Source: JAITMY01 sp031549685
Lineage (GTDB): Bacteria; Bacteroidota; Bacteroidia; Bacteroidales; UBA932
DNA length: 53,586 bases
Assembly: GCA_031549685.1 (NCBI GenBank)
Contig: JAVBPG010000017.1
Span: 1 to 53,586 of the forward strand
Reading direction: 5' to 3'
The first letter of the stretch is position 1. Every line of letters starts with the position of its first letter. The notes below the pieces were generated by a model. That model had not been told where the DNA came from and did no database searches. It was given only the letters and a program-made list of their open reading frames with translations. The position numbers and the translations under genes were made by a program. Shown one piece after another: positions 17,027 through 25,776 of the stretch.

Positions 17027-18487
17027 TTACTTCTCCAGCTCCTTAAACATTTCCCGCAGCGTTTCCTTGTCGTCGAAGTGGTGCTTTTCGCTGCCGATGA
17101 TTTGGTAGTTCTCGTGCCCCTTGCCGGCCACCAGAATAATGTCCTCCTTGCCCGCCATCATTACCGCGGTTTTAATGGCCTCGCGGCGGTCGGTAATGGT
17201 AAGCGTTTTCTTGCGTGCGGCCAGTTCTACCCCGGCGTACATTTCGGCCAGAATATCCTCGGGCTTTTCCTTGCGCGGATTGTCGCTGGTGAGTATGGTG
17301 GTGTCGCTGCTCTCGGTGGCGACTTTCGCCATGATGGGGCGCTTGGTTTTGTCGCGGTTGCCGCCGCAGCCTACCACGGTAATCAGCTTTTGCCCGCCAA
17401 GGCGCAGGCGGTTGATGGTGCCGATTACGTTGACGAGGGCGTCGGGCGTGTGCGCGTAGTCCACTATGGCGGTTATGCCGGTGGCGGATTTTACGTACTC
17501 AAATCTGCCGGCTACCGAGTGCAGCAGGCTGATGAGGCGCACCACCTCATCGGCCGGGGCGCCGAGCAAAACGGCGGCTCCGTATATGGCGCAAATGTTG
17601 TAGGCGTTGAAATCGCCGATGAGCGTTGTCCAGAATTCGGTGCCGTTGATGTCGAGCAGCATGCCGTCGAGGTGCTGCTCCACAATGCGGCACTTGAAGT
17701 CCGACAGCGTATATAGGCCGTAGGTTTTAACCTCCGCCCTGGTGTTTTGCACCATTACCTTGCCGTTTTTCTCGTCGGCGTTGGTAAGCGCAAAGGCGCT
17801 TTGGGGCAGCTCGTCAAAGAACTTCTTCTTTGCTTTTAAGTATTCCTCAAAAGTCTTGTGGTAGTCGAGGTGGTCGTGCGTGATGTTGCTGAAAATGCCG
17901 CCTGCAAAATGCAACCCCTCGATGCGGCGCTGCACAATGGCGTGCGAGCTGACCTCCATGAAGCAGTACGCGCAGCCGCTCTCTACCATCTCGCTCATTA
18001 TTTTTTGCAGCGTAATGGCATCGGGTGTTGTGTGCGTGGCCTCCACCTCCTTATCATCAATCTTATACACCACGGTCGAAATTAGTCCCACCTTGTAACC
18101 CAGCTTGCGAAACAGGTCGTAGAGTAGGGTAGCGGTGGTGGTTTTGCCGTTGGTTCCGGTAATGCCTACCAGCTTCAGCTTGCGCGAAGGATTGCCGTAA
18201 AACGTTGCGGCAGCCAAGCCTACGGCTACATCGGTGTTGCCCACCACGGCGTAGCAAACGTTTGGCGCAAGCGCATCGGGTAGCTGCTCGCAAATGACGG
18301 CGGTGGCGCCTTTGGCCACGGCATCGGCAATAAAGGCGTGGCCGTCAATTTGGGTGCCCTTTATGGCAATAAAGCACTGACCGGCGCTAACCTCGCGGCT
18401 GTTGATGCCCAGCGAGCCGACCTCTGCCTGCGGGTTTCCGTGCACTTCAAGTGCACCTATTTGCTGTATTATTTTTTCGAATTTCAT
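17027..18487 (-). CDS. murE: UDP-MurNAc-tripeptide ligase MurE (meso-DAP type)
   Basis: This Mur ligase adds the third stem residue. The 486-residue protein has the P-loop GTNGKTTTA at about residues 111-119, the THDHLDYH segment and the C-domain motif DNPR. DNPR indicates meso-diaminopimelate rather than lysine as substrate. The start is ATG 18487 (MKFEKIIQQIG). An in-frame ATG 66 bases upstream gives a 22-residue Arg/Thr-rich extension that is only a translation of palindrome P5. Confidence 0.96.
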   Translation of the reverse strand: MKFEKIIQQIGALEVHGNPQAEVGSLGINSREVSAGQCFIAIKGTQIDGHAFIADAVAKGATAVICEQLPDALAPNVCYAVVGNTDVAVGLAAATFYGNPSRKLKLVGITGTNGKTTTATLLYDLFRKLGYKVGLISTVVYKIDDKEVEATHTTPDAITLQKIMSEMVESGCAYCFMEVSSHAIVQRRIEGLHFAGGIFSNITHDHLDYHKTFEEYLKAKKKFFDELPQSAFALTNADEKNGKVMVQNTRAEVKTYGLYTLSDFKCRIVEQHLDGMLLDINGTEFWTTLIGDFNAYNICAIYGAAVLLGAPADEVVRLISLLHSVAGRFEYVKSATGITAIVDYAHTPDALVNVIGTINRLRLGGQKLITVVGCGGNRDKTKRPIMAKVATESSDTTILTSDNPRKEKPEDILAEMYAGVELAARKKTLTITDRREAIKTAVMMAGKEDIILVAGKGHENYQIIGSEKHHFDDKETLREMFKELEK

Positions 18488-18500
18488 AACTTTTTTCTGG

Positions 18501-18579
18501 GATTGCTTTGTCCTCGTTCCTCGTCTTCGCAATGATGTACCCTGAAGCGTCATTGCGAGGAACTACGACGAAGCAATCT
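18501..18579. repeat. Palindromic repeat P5 between ftsI and murE
   Basis: GATTGCTTTGTCCTCGTTCC at the left and GAGGAACTACGACGAAGCAATC at the right pair imperfectly. Inner CGCAATGATG and CGTCATTGCG add a second stem. Confidence 0.7.
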
Positions 18580-18595
18580 TTATTTTGCAATAGCT

Positions 18596-20725
18596 CTAAT
18601 CATTGTAGCTCAATGCCAGCGCCACCACATCGCCGGTGCTGTATGCGCTGCCGGGTATGGGCGACTGGCTTTTTATGGTTCCCCGCCCCGAAAACCTGAC
18701 CCGCAGGCCCGCGTTTTCGAGCAGGTAAATGGCGTCCTGTAGGCCCATGTTCTGCACGTTGGGTACAAGGTTTTTCACCATGCCGCGCTTGCTCAGCTCC
18801 ACCACGTTATTTTCCTGGTTCGTGTTAACCCACTCGCACCTCTCGCTGCTGCTCTTTACCGGAATGTTTAACCCGTTCAGCACCTGCTGTAGCGCATCGT
18901 TGCGCCCGCTTTTGCTGTACGGCGCCTCGGCGGCGGCAACTTTTTCAGCCATCGGCTTGTGCCAGTCGGTGGAGCGTGCGTACACCTTTTCGGCTATTTC
19001 TCTGAACACCGGCGCGGCAATGGCGCCGCCGTACGACTTGTTGTAGGTATCGAAGGTTTTGAACACCACAATGCAGCTGTACTTGGGCGCATCGGCCGGA
19101 AAGTAGCCCGCAAACGACGAGAGCTTCTGGTTGGTGTAGCCTCCGCGTCCCTCGGCAATGTGCGCGGTGCCGGTTTTTCCGGCAATCTTAAACGAGCTGC
19201 TGTTGGCCTTTACGGCAGTACCTTTCTCCACCACGGCCAGCAGCATCTGGTGCAGCTTCTCCAAGGTTTTTTGCGAGCAAATGGAGGCATGCACCACCTG
19301 CGTCGGGAACTCGCGCATTACCTCGTCCTTCTGCCGCACCTCCTTTATGAACTTCGGGTGTACCATCACGCCGTTGTTGGCCACCGCGTTGTAGAGCGAC
19401 AGCGTTTGAATCGGCGTGATTTCGAGCTCGTAGCCAATGCTCATCATGGCCAGCGTAAGCCCCGAGAACTCGCTGGCCGACTTGATGAGCGGCGCCACGC
19501 CGCGGCGCCTGTTGAGCATGTCGAAGTTCACTATTTCCTTCAGCTTCAGCGCCTCAATGCGCTCGGCAAAATCCCGCTCGTTCTCCTTCGTTTTGTAAAT
19601 ATTTTTGATGAGCTTTACGGTGCCTACGTTCGACGATTTTTCGAACACCTGCTGCACGCTCAACCGGCCACCCTTGGCGCCTTCGTCCTCAAAGGTTTTG
19701 CCGTAGAGTTGCACCTTGCCGTTCTCGGTATCCACCGTGTCGCTCAGCCTTACGCCCTTTTCGAGCATAATGATGAAGGAGGCGAGCTTGAACGTCGAGC
19801 CCGGGTCCTTGCGGTAGTTGAGTGCGTAGTTCTCGTCCTCCACTATTTCGCCGGTTTCCTTCTTTTTTTTCTTGTTGGCCACGGCCCTCACCTCGCCGCT
19901 GGCCACATCCATCACCACGGCGGTGCCCCACTCCAGGTCGGCATTTTTTGCCAGGTGCTCTTTTACCACGCCCTCGGCCATTTCTTGCATGTCCACATCA
20001 ATGGTCGTTACAATATCGCATCCGTCCACGGGCTCTACCTGGGGTGTGTTGCTGATGGGAATCCAGGTGGTTACGTACTCCATGATTTCCATGCCGGGTT
20101 TTCCGGCCAGCTCCTTGTTAAAGGTGTACTCAATGCCGGTGGTGCCGCGGCCCTCCTCGTTGGTGCGCCCCACGGTGTTGCGCGCCATGCTTTCGTGCGG
20201 GTGGATGCGCCGTATGCGCTCGTCGATAATGAGCCCGCCGCGGTTGGGCGTGTTTTTCAAAATGGGCAGCTCCTGGAGCCCCTTGAGCGATACGTAGTCC
20301 ACATCGCGGCGCACCAGCGGGCGGTGCCGCATGGTTTTCCGCCTGGGGTCGTTGAGCGCTTTCTGCCTGTCCTGCTTCAGCTCCTTGGCGTACTCCTGCT
20401 GACTTTTTTCCTTCAGAATAAAGCTCATGCCCCTGGCCAGCGTGTCCACGCCAAGGTTAAAGCTATCGTCGCTGAGGCCGTTGGCGCGCATGTCGGTAAA
20501 CAGGCGGTACTTGTATATGGAGGTGGCCAGCAGCCGGCCGTCGTGCGCCAGTATGTTGCCGCGGTTGGCCTGTATGGTTTGGGTGCGCGTGTTGATGGTG
20601 TCGGCATCCTCGCCCGGCCCGGCCAGCACAAGCATCACCATCTTTACCGCAATGGTGATGGCCAGCACCATCATCAGCAGGTAAATGAACGTGAACCGTC
20701 GCGTTATGGTTTGCTTTACTGACAT
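18596..20725 (-). CDS. ftsI: Division transpeptidase FtsI (PBP3-like) with C-terminal PASTA domain
   Basis: This class B penicillin-binding protein cross-links septal peptidoglycan. The 709-residue protein has one N-terminal membrane helix (about residues 13-36) and a pedestal domain. The transpeptidase domain has catalytic STFK at 310-313, an SSN motif near 366 and KTGT near 515. The last 60-70 residues (VPNVQNMGLQDAIYLLENAG...) form one PASTA repeat, which E. coli FtsI lacks but many Bacteroidota FtsI have. It lies after ftsL and before murE in the dcw operon. Confidence 0.95.
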   Translation of the reverse strand: MSVKQTITRRFTFIYLLMMVLAITIAVKMVMLVLAGPGEDADTINTRTQTIQANRGNILAHDGRLLATSIYKYRLFTDMRANGLSDDSFNLGVDTLARGMSFILKEKSQQEYAKELKQDRQKALNDPRRKTMRHRPLVRRDVDYVSLKGLQELPILKNTPNRGGLIIDERIRRIHPHESMARNTVGRTNEEGRGTTGIEYTFNKELAGKPGMEIMEYVTTWIPISNTPQVEPVDGCDIVTTIDVDMQEMAEGVVKEHLAKNADLEWGTAVVMDVASGEVRAVANKKKKKETGEIVEDENYALNYRKDPGSTFKLASFIIMLEKGVRLSDTVDTENGKVQLYGKTFEDEGAKGGRLSVQQVFEKSSNVGTVKLIKNIYKTKENERDFAERIEALKLKEIVNFDMLNRRRGVAPLIKSASEFSGLTLAMMSIGYELEITPIQTLSLYNAVANNGVMVHPKFIKEVRQKDEVMREFPTQVVHASICSQKTLEKLHQMLLAVVEKGTAVKANSSSFKIAGKTGTAHIAEGRGGYTNQKLSSFAGYFPADAPKYSCIVVFKTFDTYNKSYGGAIAAPVFREIAEKVYARSTDWHKPMAEKVAAAEAPYSKSGRNDALQQVLNGLNIPVKSSSERCEWVNTNQENNVVELSKRGMVKNLVPNVQNMGLQDAIYLLENAGLRVRFSGRGTIKSQSPIPGSAYSTGDVVALALSYND

Positions 20726-20740
20726 TGTTATTTTTAGCTT

Positions 20741-20808
20741 GTCATTGCGGGCTTGACCCGCAATCTCCTACCTGATGGAGGAATATCCGGAATCAAGTTC
20801 GGGATGAC
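20741..20808. repeat. Palindromic repeat P6 between ftsL and ftsI
   Basis: GTCATTGCGGGCTTGACCCG at the left and AATCAAGTTCGGGATGAC at the right. Its end lies immediately beside the ftsL stop codon. Confidence 0.75.
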
Positions 20809-20809
20809 A

Positions 20810-21190
20810 TTATTTTTTATCCGCCTGCAGTATTACGGGCGGCTGCGTTGACTCCTTTAAATCTACCCCGCGGCGCTCCACCTCCTTCTGCACCGAGCTT
20901 TGGCTGCTGAGCCCCATGAGCTCGGCTCCGGTGGTGGTGGCCTCGGCCTTGAGCTTTTTTACCTCCTCCTGCAGCTGCATCTTTTTCTTGGTTTTATTCT
21001 CTATGGCGTAGTGGTTCCATATGTACGCAAACATGAGGAAGGCCACGTACAGGATGAACCAAATGTTGTTGAGTATAAAGGCGCGCAGCTGGGCGCTGCC
21101 GGTAACCACGTCTTTTACGGATACGGTAACCTTTTTGCGCTGCTCCTTTACATCTTCAAACTCTATGACCTTCTTTTCGTCCTTGCTCAT
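20810..21190 (-). CDS. ftsL: FtsL-like division protein
   Basis: This is a small bitopic protein (126 residues). It has a charged cytoplasmic start (MSKDEKKVIEFEDVKEQRKK), one membrane helix around IWFILYVAFLMFAYIW, then a short periplasmic coiled coil (ENKTKKKMQLQEEVKKLKAE). Assignment rests on topology and on position between rsmH and ftsI; sequence conservation in FtsL is weak. Its ATG overlaps the rsmH stop as ATGA, so the two are translationally coupled. Confidence 0.8.
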   Translation of the reverse strand: MSKDEKKVIEFEDVKEQRKKVTVSVKDVVTGSAQLRAFILNNIWFILYVAFLMFAYIWNHYAIENKTKKKMQLQEEVKKLKAEATTTGAELMGLSSQSSVQKEVERRGVDLKESTQPPVILQADKK

Positions 21191-22089
21191 ACCTTGCGTG
21201 CTATGCGCAGCTTGGCGCTGCGTGCCCGGGTGTTGCCCTGTATTTCGGCCTCGGCGGGCAGTATTACTTTTTTGTTTACCGCCTCAAAGGGGGCCGTAAT
21301 TTTTCCGTAAAAATCCTTCTGCGCCTCGCCCTCCACGTTACCGCTTTTTATAAAGTTTTTGACCATCCTGTCCTCCAGCGAGTGGTAGGTAATGATGGAG
21401 ATGCGTCCTCCCGTTTTTACCACCCTGGCGGTTTGCTCCAGCATTTGCTCCAGCGCCTGCATTTCATGGTTTACCTCAATGCGCAGCGCCTGAAAAACTT
21501 TTGCCAAATACTTGTGCTCATCGAACTTTGGCAGCACCGGCTTGAGCACCTCCACCAGCTCGTTCACGTTTTCAATGGGCTTGCCTGCCCGCGCGCTTTC
21601 TATCAGCTTGGCCACCTTAAAGGCGTTGTCCAGCTCGCCGTACGTGCCGAAAATTTTATTGAGCTCGGCCACGCTGTACGTGTTGATCAGCGTACCCGCC
21701 GTGTGCTCGCCGCGGCTGTTCATGCGCATGTCGAGCGTTGCCTCAAATCGGAATGAAAATCCGCGCTCGGCGGTATCGAACTGGTGCCACGAAACGCCCA
21801 AATCGCCGAGCACTCCGTCCACCTCGGGGGCGTTGTGGTAGCGCAGGTAGCTGCGCAAAAAGCGGAAGTTACCCTGCACCAGCGTCAGCCTTTTGTCGTT
21901 GATGGCCTCGGCGTTTTTCTTGGCGTCGGCATCCTGGTCAAAGGCGATGAGGCGCCCCCTGCTGCCCAGCCTGCGCAGTATCTCGCGCGAGTGCCCGCCG
22001 CCGCCAAAGGTTACATCGACGTAGGTTCCGTTGGGCTCTATGGCTAAGCCATCTACTGTTTCGTGGAGCAAAACCGGAACGTGGTACAT
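21187..22089 (-). CDS. rsmH: 16S rRNA m4C1402 methyltransferase RsmH
   Basis: This SAM-dependent N4-methyltransferase acts on C1402 of 16S rRNA. The 300-residue protein begins YHVPVLLHETVDGL and has the SAM loop DVTFGGGGHSREIL, LGDLGVSWHQFD, a C-terminal ITYHSLEDRMVKNF and NTRARSAKLRIA. It starts 12 bases after mraZ and overlaps ftsL by 4 bases. Confidence 0.97.
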   Translation of the reverse strand: MYHVPVLLHETVDGLAIEPNGTYVDVTFGGGGHSREILRRLGSRGRLIAFDQDADAKKNAEAINDKRLTLVQGNFRFLRSYLRYHNAPEVDGVLGDLGVSWHQFDTAERGFSFRFEATLDMRMNSRGEHTAGTLINTYSVAELNKIFGTYGELDNAFKVAKLIESARAGKPIENVNELVEVLKPVLPKFDEHKYLAKVFQALRIEVNHEMQALEQMLEQTARVVKTGGRISIITYHSLEDRMVKNFIKSGNVEGEAQKDFYGKITAPFEAVNKKVILPAEAEIQGNTRARSAKLRIARKV

Positions 22090-22101
22090 CGTATTAGGCG
22101 T

Positions 22102-22563
22102 TTATTCTAAGGGTATGTTGCCAAGAATTTTTTCGGCAAGCGCTGCGGCCTCTTCGCTCGACAGGCGGTTGCTTTGCAGCAGCGTTTTATCCCACAGCTC
22201 TATCTTGTTGCCCTGGCCGGCAAATACCACCTCCTTGCCAATGCTTACCATTTCGAGCAGGCTCTTGGGCAGCAGTATGCGCCCGGCGGTATCGACTTCA
22301 AACTTGGCCATGTTGGCAAAGAGCGTGTTGCGCAGCAGCTTGTGCTCCCTATTGTAGGGGTTGAGCTGCTTGTTGATAAAGGTCTCGTGCTTGTCCCACT
22401 CCGCTTCGGTCATCAGGTTGAGGCACGGTACCTGCAGGTCTTTCTGAACCACCAGCCGCATGGCGCCGTCGCTGCCGGTGGCCGCCGCGCGAAACTGGGC
22501 GGGGAACGGAACCCTTCCCTTGTCGTCGAGCTTGCACGTATATTCGCCTATAAAGCTGGCCAT
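22102..22563 (-). CDS. mraZ: Transcriptional regulator MraZ
   Basis: This AbrB-like DNA-binding protein (153 residues) heads the dcw operon. Two MraZ half-domains are visible: GEYTCKLDDKGRVPFPAQFR and ANMAKFEVDTAGRILLPKSL, each with the DxxGR core. In E. coli MraZ represses its own operon by binding TGGG repeats. Matching repeats lie just upstream, so autoregulation is likely here. Confidence 0.96.
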   Translation of the reverse strand: MASFIGEYTCKLDDKGRVPFPAQFRAAATGSDGAMRLVVQKDLQVPCLNLMTEAEWDKHETFINKQLNPYNREHKLLRNTLFANMAKFEVDTAGRILLPKSLLEMVSIGKEVVFAGQGNKIELWDKTLLQSNRLSSEEAAALAEKILGNIPLE

Positions 22564-22587
22564 GGCTGGTGTTGTTTTTATTCAGGG

Positions 22588-22640
22588 CAAAATTAGGCAC
22601 AATTTCCCACATCGCAACACTTTTACCCACTTTCTCCCAC
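22588..22640 (-). promoter_or_regulatory. mraZ promoter overlapped by MraZ operator repeats
   Basis: On the minus strand TGGGAG, TGGGTA, a degenerate TGTTGC and TGGGAA are spaced exactly 10 bases apart (CCCA cores on plus at 22636, 22626, 22606; degenerate at 22616). This matches the known MraZ box arrangement. The promoter -7 TAATTTTG (22588-22595) lies just downstream, and a -33 GTTG (22615-22618) falls in the degenerate repeat. Bound MraZ would cover the promoter. Confidence 0.8.
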
Positions 22641-22954
22641 TAATTTTTATTAACAATTCTCTGTTGATAATTAATTCTGTTTAAATATTTAATAGTTAAT
22701 GATTTAACTAATTTTTGATGGAAGTTTTGCTAACAGGATGTTAACAATTTTTGGAGCGTGCTTGTTGAAAAGTGGATTTGACGGTCTTGCCATGCGTTGA
22801 AAAATTGCTGATGCGCTATTGCGCCAAAAAAACTATCTTTACATCATCTTTTATAAAATCCTTTTTGGGTAGCAGCGCCATAATCCGTCATTCATAATTC
22901 ATAATTCGTAATTCGTAACTCGTAATTTGTAATTCGTAATTGATAATTGCTCCC
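22641..22954. other. AT-rich intergenic region with short tandem repeats
   Basis: This region separates divergent mraZ and the glsA-like gene. It is strongly AT-rich. From 22884 to 22949 it holds imperfect tandem heptamers (AATTCAT, AATTCGT, AACTCGT) running up to the glsA-like start. No gene or RNA is recognised. Confidence 0.6.
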
Positions 22955-23767
22955 GTGTCGCAGGTTCAGAACATAAACATCGAGCAGCTCATTGCCTCCA
23001 AAAATCCGCAGCTGCTGAGGTGGCTGCCCCGCTTTGTGCTGCGCTACCTCAAGCGCGTGCTGCACCAGGACGAGGTAAACTACGTGCTCAACGCCTACCG
23101 CGAGCCGGGCCTGCCGTTTCTGCGCGACCTTATCAAGCACCTCAACATTTCGTACACCGTGCAGGGTCTCGAAAACCTGAAGTCGGGCGAGCGCTACCTC
23201 TTTGCCTGCAACCACCCGCTGGGCGGGCTCGACGGCGTGATTATCATGGATGCCATAGGTAAAACCTTCCCCGATATTAAGTTTGTGGTTAACGATTTGC
23301 TCTACCACCTCGACCCGCTTAAGCCGCTCTTTCTGCCCATCAACAAGCACGGCGGACAGTCGGCCGATTCGGCGCGAATGCTTCGTGAATCGCTGGACTC
23401 CGATTGCCAGATCCTCTACTTTCCCGCGGGGCTTTGCTCGCGCAAAATCAAGGGCGATATTGTGGACTTGCCGTGGAAAAAAAGCTTTCTGAAAATGGCC
23501 GTTGACCACCGGCGCCACGTGGTGCCCATGTTTTTTGAGGGGCGCAACTCGAATTGGTTTTACCAGCTGGCCAACCTTCGCAAGCGGTTAGGCATAAAGG
23601 CGAATTTAGAAATGCTCTACCTTTCGGACGAGCTCTTTCGCCAGCGCAACGGCAGCTTCGGCCTGCGCATCGGGGAGCCCATTCCCTACGCTACGTTTAC
23701 CAAAGAGAAAAGCCAAAACGAGTGGGCGAAATTTGTAAGAGAAAAAGCGTATAGTTTAAAAAATTGA
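22955..23767 (+). CDS. glsA: PlsC-like O-acyltransferase, probable glycine-lipid synthesis GlsA
   Basis: This 270-residue acyltransferase of the lysophospholipid acyltransferase type has the NHPLGGLDG block (the His/Asp motif), FFPAG-like YFPAGLCSRK, and VPMFFEGRNSN. In Bacteroides the glsA and glsB products make glycine lipids: GlsB N-acylates glycine and GlsA adds the second acyl chain. The gene directly downstream is the GNAT partner, which supports this role. Probable start is GTG 22955 (VSQVQNINIEQL). A TTG at 22940 lies in the tandem-repeat tract. An OlsA-like ornithine lipid role is the alternative. Confidence 0.65.
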   Translation: MSQVQNINIEQLIASKNPQLLRWLPRFVLRYLKRVLHQDEVNYVLNAYREPGLPFLRDLIKHLNISYTVQGLENLKSGERYLFACNHPLGGLDGVIIMDAIGKTFPDIKFVVNDLLYHLDPLKPLFLPINKHGGQSADSARMLRESLDSDCQILYFPAGLCSRKIKGDIVDLPWKKSFLKMAVDHRRHVVPMFFEGRNSNWFYQLANLRKRLGIKANLEMLYLSDELFRQRNGSFGLRIGEPIPYATFTKEKSQNEWAKFVREKAYSLKN

Positions 23768-23772
23768 AGAGC

Positions 23773-24759
23773 ATGAAAAATGTAATGGAACCCATCATAG
23801 CGCCCATAGACAAGCGCTTGATTGCGATGGAACTGAGCGATGATAAATTCATGAAGCGCACCAACAAGGGCGATAACGAACTGTACATTTTGGACAATAA
23901 CAACGCGCCCAACACCATGCTCGAGATAGGCCGCCTGCGCGAAATCAGCTTTCGCCTTGCCGGCGGCGGCACGGGCAAGGCCTACGATATTGACGAGTTT
24001 GATGTGGCCGATAAGTGCTACAAGCAGCTCATTGTGTGGGATCCGCGTGGGCAGGAAATCCTGGGCGGCTACCGCTACATTTATGCCGGAGATTGCAGCG
24101 TGGAGCACCTGGCCACCTCGGAGCTGTTTCGCTTCTCCGATAAGTTTAAAAAAGATTACCAGCCCTACACCATTGAGCTGGGGCGCTCGTTTGTGCAGCC
24201 CGACTACCAGAGTTCGCGCCGCAGCTCCAGGAGCCTCTACGCGCTCGATAACCTGTGGGACGGCATTGGCGGCCTGATGGTAAAATCGACCGATGTGAAG
24301 TACCTCTTCGGAAAGGTAACCATGTACCCCGGCTACAAGGCCGAGGCGCGCAACATGGTGCTGTACTTCCTGCAAAAATACTTCCCCGATCGCGAGGAGC
24401 TGGTTACGCCCATACAGGCCCTGCAAACCAACATGGACGAAAAGGCGCTCCAGGCGCTCTTTACGGGAAAAACCTACGACGAGAACTACCGCATCCTGTC
24501 GCGCTCGGTGCGGGCGCTGGGCGAGCATATCCCGCCGCTCATCAACTCGTACATGAACGTGTCGCCCTCCATGAAAACCTTTGGCACGGCCATCAACAGT
24601 GAGTTTGGCGCGGTGGAGGAGACCGGCATTCTGATTACCATAGCCGATGTTTACCACGAAAAGATAGAGCGGCATCTGGTGGAGCACCACCGGCAGCCGC
24701 GCGCCACGCTCATCAACCAGCTGTTCCCGCGGCGGGTGGTAAGGGGCGAGGGCTTGTAA
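23773..24759 (+). CDS. glsB: GNAT-type N-acyltransferase, probable glycine-lipid synthesis GlsB
   Basis: This 328-residue OlsB/hemolysin-type acyl-ACP N-acyltransferase has EIGRLREISFRLAGGGTG, ELGRSFVQPDYQ and LFGKVTMYPGY, the signature order of this family. ATG 23773 is 5 bases after the glsA-like stop. The pair is likely one transcript. Known relatives condense a 3-hydroxy acyl chain with glycine, giving commendamide-like products. Substrate here is inferred from taxon and pairing. Confidence 0.65.
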   Translation: MKNVMEPIIAPIDKRLIAMELSDDKFMKRTNKGDNELYILDNNNAPNTMLEIGRLREISFRLAGGGTGKAYDIDEFDVADKCYKQLIVWDPRGQEILGGYRYIYAGDCSVEHLATSELFRFSDKFKKDYQPYTIELGRSFVQPDYQSSRRSSRSLYALDNLWDGIGGLMVKSTDVKYLFGKVTMYPGYKAEARNMVLYFLQKYFPDREELVTPIQALQTNMDEKALQALFTGKTYDENYRILSRSVRALGEHIPPLINSYMNVSPSMKTFGTAINSEFGAVEETGILITIADVYHEKIERHLVEHHRQPRATLINQLFPRRVVRGEGL

Positions 24760-24880
24760 GGCCGCAGAGGCTAAGCTTCGATTACCGTCTCATTGCCTTA
24801 CGTAGCGTCCTTAGCGCTACATCTACGTTTTATATACAACTATCCCCGTTTTGTTTAGCTCCCACTTTAGCAAGCGCATA

Positions 24881-24888
24881 TACTTTTG
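24881..24888 (+). promoter_or_regulatory. Promoter -7 box for the SDR gene
   Basis: TACTTTTG matches TAnnTTTG, 24 bases before the ATG. A small hairpin TAGCGTCCTTAGCGCTA lies about 60 bases upstream. Confidence 0.55.
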
Positions 24889-24912
24889 CGGAAACATTAA
24901 AGCTAAAGTAAA

Positions 24913-25776
24913 ATGGGACACAAAACAATTCTCATCACAGGAGCATCCGACGGAATCGGGAAGGAGACCGCCAAAACGCTCGCAAAGCAAGGACACACCA
25001 TCATTCTGCATGGTCGAAACCGGCAGAAAACGCAGGCGGCTTATGAAGAAATCAAGGCGGAAACAGGCAACAAGAATATGGCTATGTTTACCGCCGATTT
25101 TCTGTCGCTTGCCGAAATAAAACGCTTTGCAGACGCCATCAACGCAAAATACGACCACTTGGACGTGCTCATCAACAATGCGGGGGCGCAGTTTGGCGGC
25201 ACAAGGGAAATCACAAGCGAGGGACACGAAAAAACGATGATGATAAATGTTTTCGCACCGTTCCTTTTAACCACGCTTTTGCTCGATTTACTCAAAAAAA
25301 GTCCGTCCGCAAGGGTCGTAACCGTTTCTTCAGGCGCACACAAAATGAGCGGAAAGCCCTATTTGGACGACATAGAGCTGGAGCACCATTATTCCATGTC
25401 TAAGGCATACGGCTTATCGAAATTATATATCATCTGGGTAATGCGTCATTTCATTACCGAAACGGAAAAAGCAGGTATCAACAACATCACATTCAATTCG
25501 GTTCACCCGGCTTCCGTAAACACCAGCCTCGGAAGGGTATCGACAAAAGATTGGGGAGCAAAAATCCTTTATTTCCTTTGGAAACCCTTGATGATAAGCA
25601 TCGCAAAGGGTGCGAAAAGCAGCATCGAAGCTGCCGTATCCCCAACGTTGAAAGGTGTTACCGGAAAATATTTCGGGCCGAAAGGTGAAGAAAAAACCAG
25701 CGAAAAATATTACTCCGCGGAGAATGAACAGATAGTTTGGGATTATTGTAAAAAAGTAACGGAGGATTACCGATGA
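24913..25776 (+). CDS. Short-chain dehydrogenase/reductase
   Basis: This is a 287-residue classical SDR. It has the NAD(P) loop TGASDGIG at residues 8-15, NNAG, catalytic Ser in VTVSSGAH and YGLSK (Tyr-x3-Lys). RN after the second strand suggests NADP(H) preference. Substrate unknown; such proteins resemble retinol-dehydrogenase-like SDRs. Codon use is more AT-rich than the flanking glsB-like gene and rho. It overlaps the next gene by 4 bases (ATGA). The AraC-type gene two genes on may be its regulator, as this pairing is frequent; that is an inference. Confidence 0.88.
   Translation: MGHKTILITGASDGIGKETAKTLAKQGHTIILHGRNRQKTQAAYEEIKAETGNKNMAMFTADFLSLAEIKRFADAINAKYDHLDVLINNAGAQFGGTREITSEGHEKTMMINVFAPFLLTTLLLDLLKKSPSARVVTVSSGAHKMSGKPYLDDIELEHHYSMSKAYGLSKLYIIWVMRHFITETEKAGINNITFNSVHPASVNTSLGRVSTKDWGAKILYFLWKPLMISIAKGAKSSIEAAVSPTLKGVTGKYFGPKGEEKTSEKYYSAENEQIVWDYCKKVTEDYR

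Noticed and set aside
18959..20722. Long open frame antisense to ftsI
   Set aside because: It is a GC-driven shadow frame with no recognisable motif, while ftsI on the opposite strand has all catalytic motifs.
22884..22949. Tandem heptamers as a CRISPR array
   Set aside because: The units are 7 bases with no spacers, and there are no cas genes.
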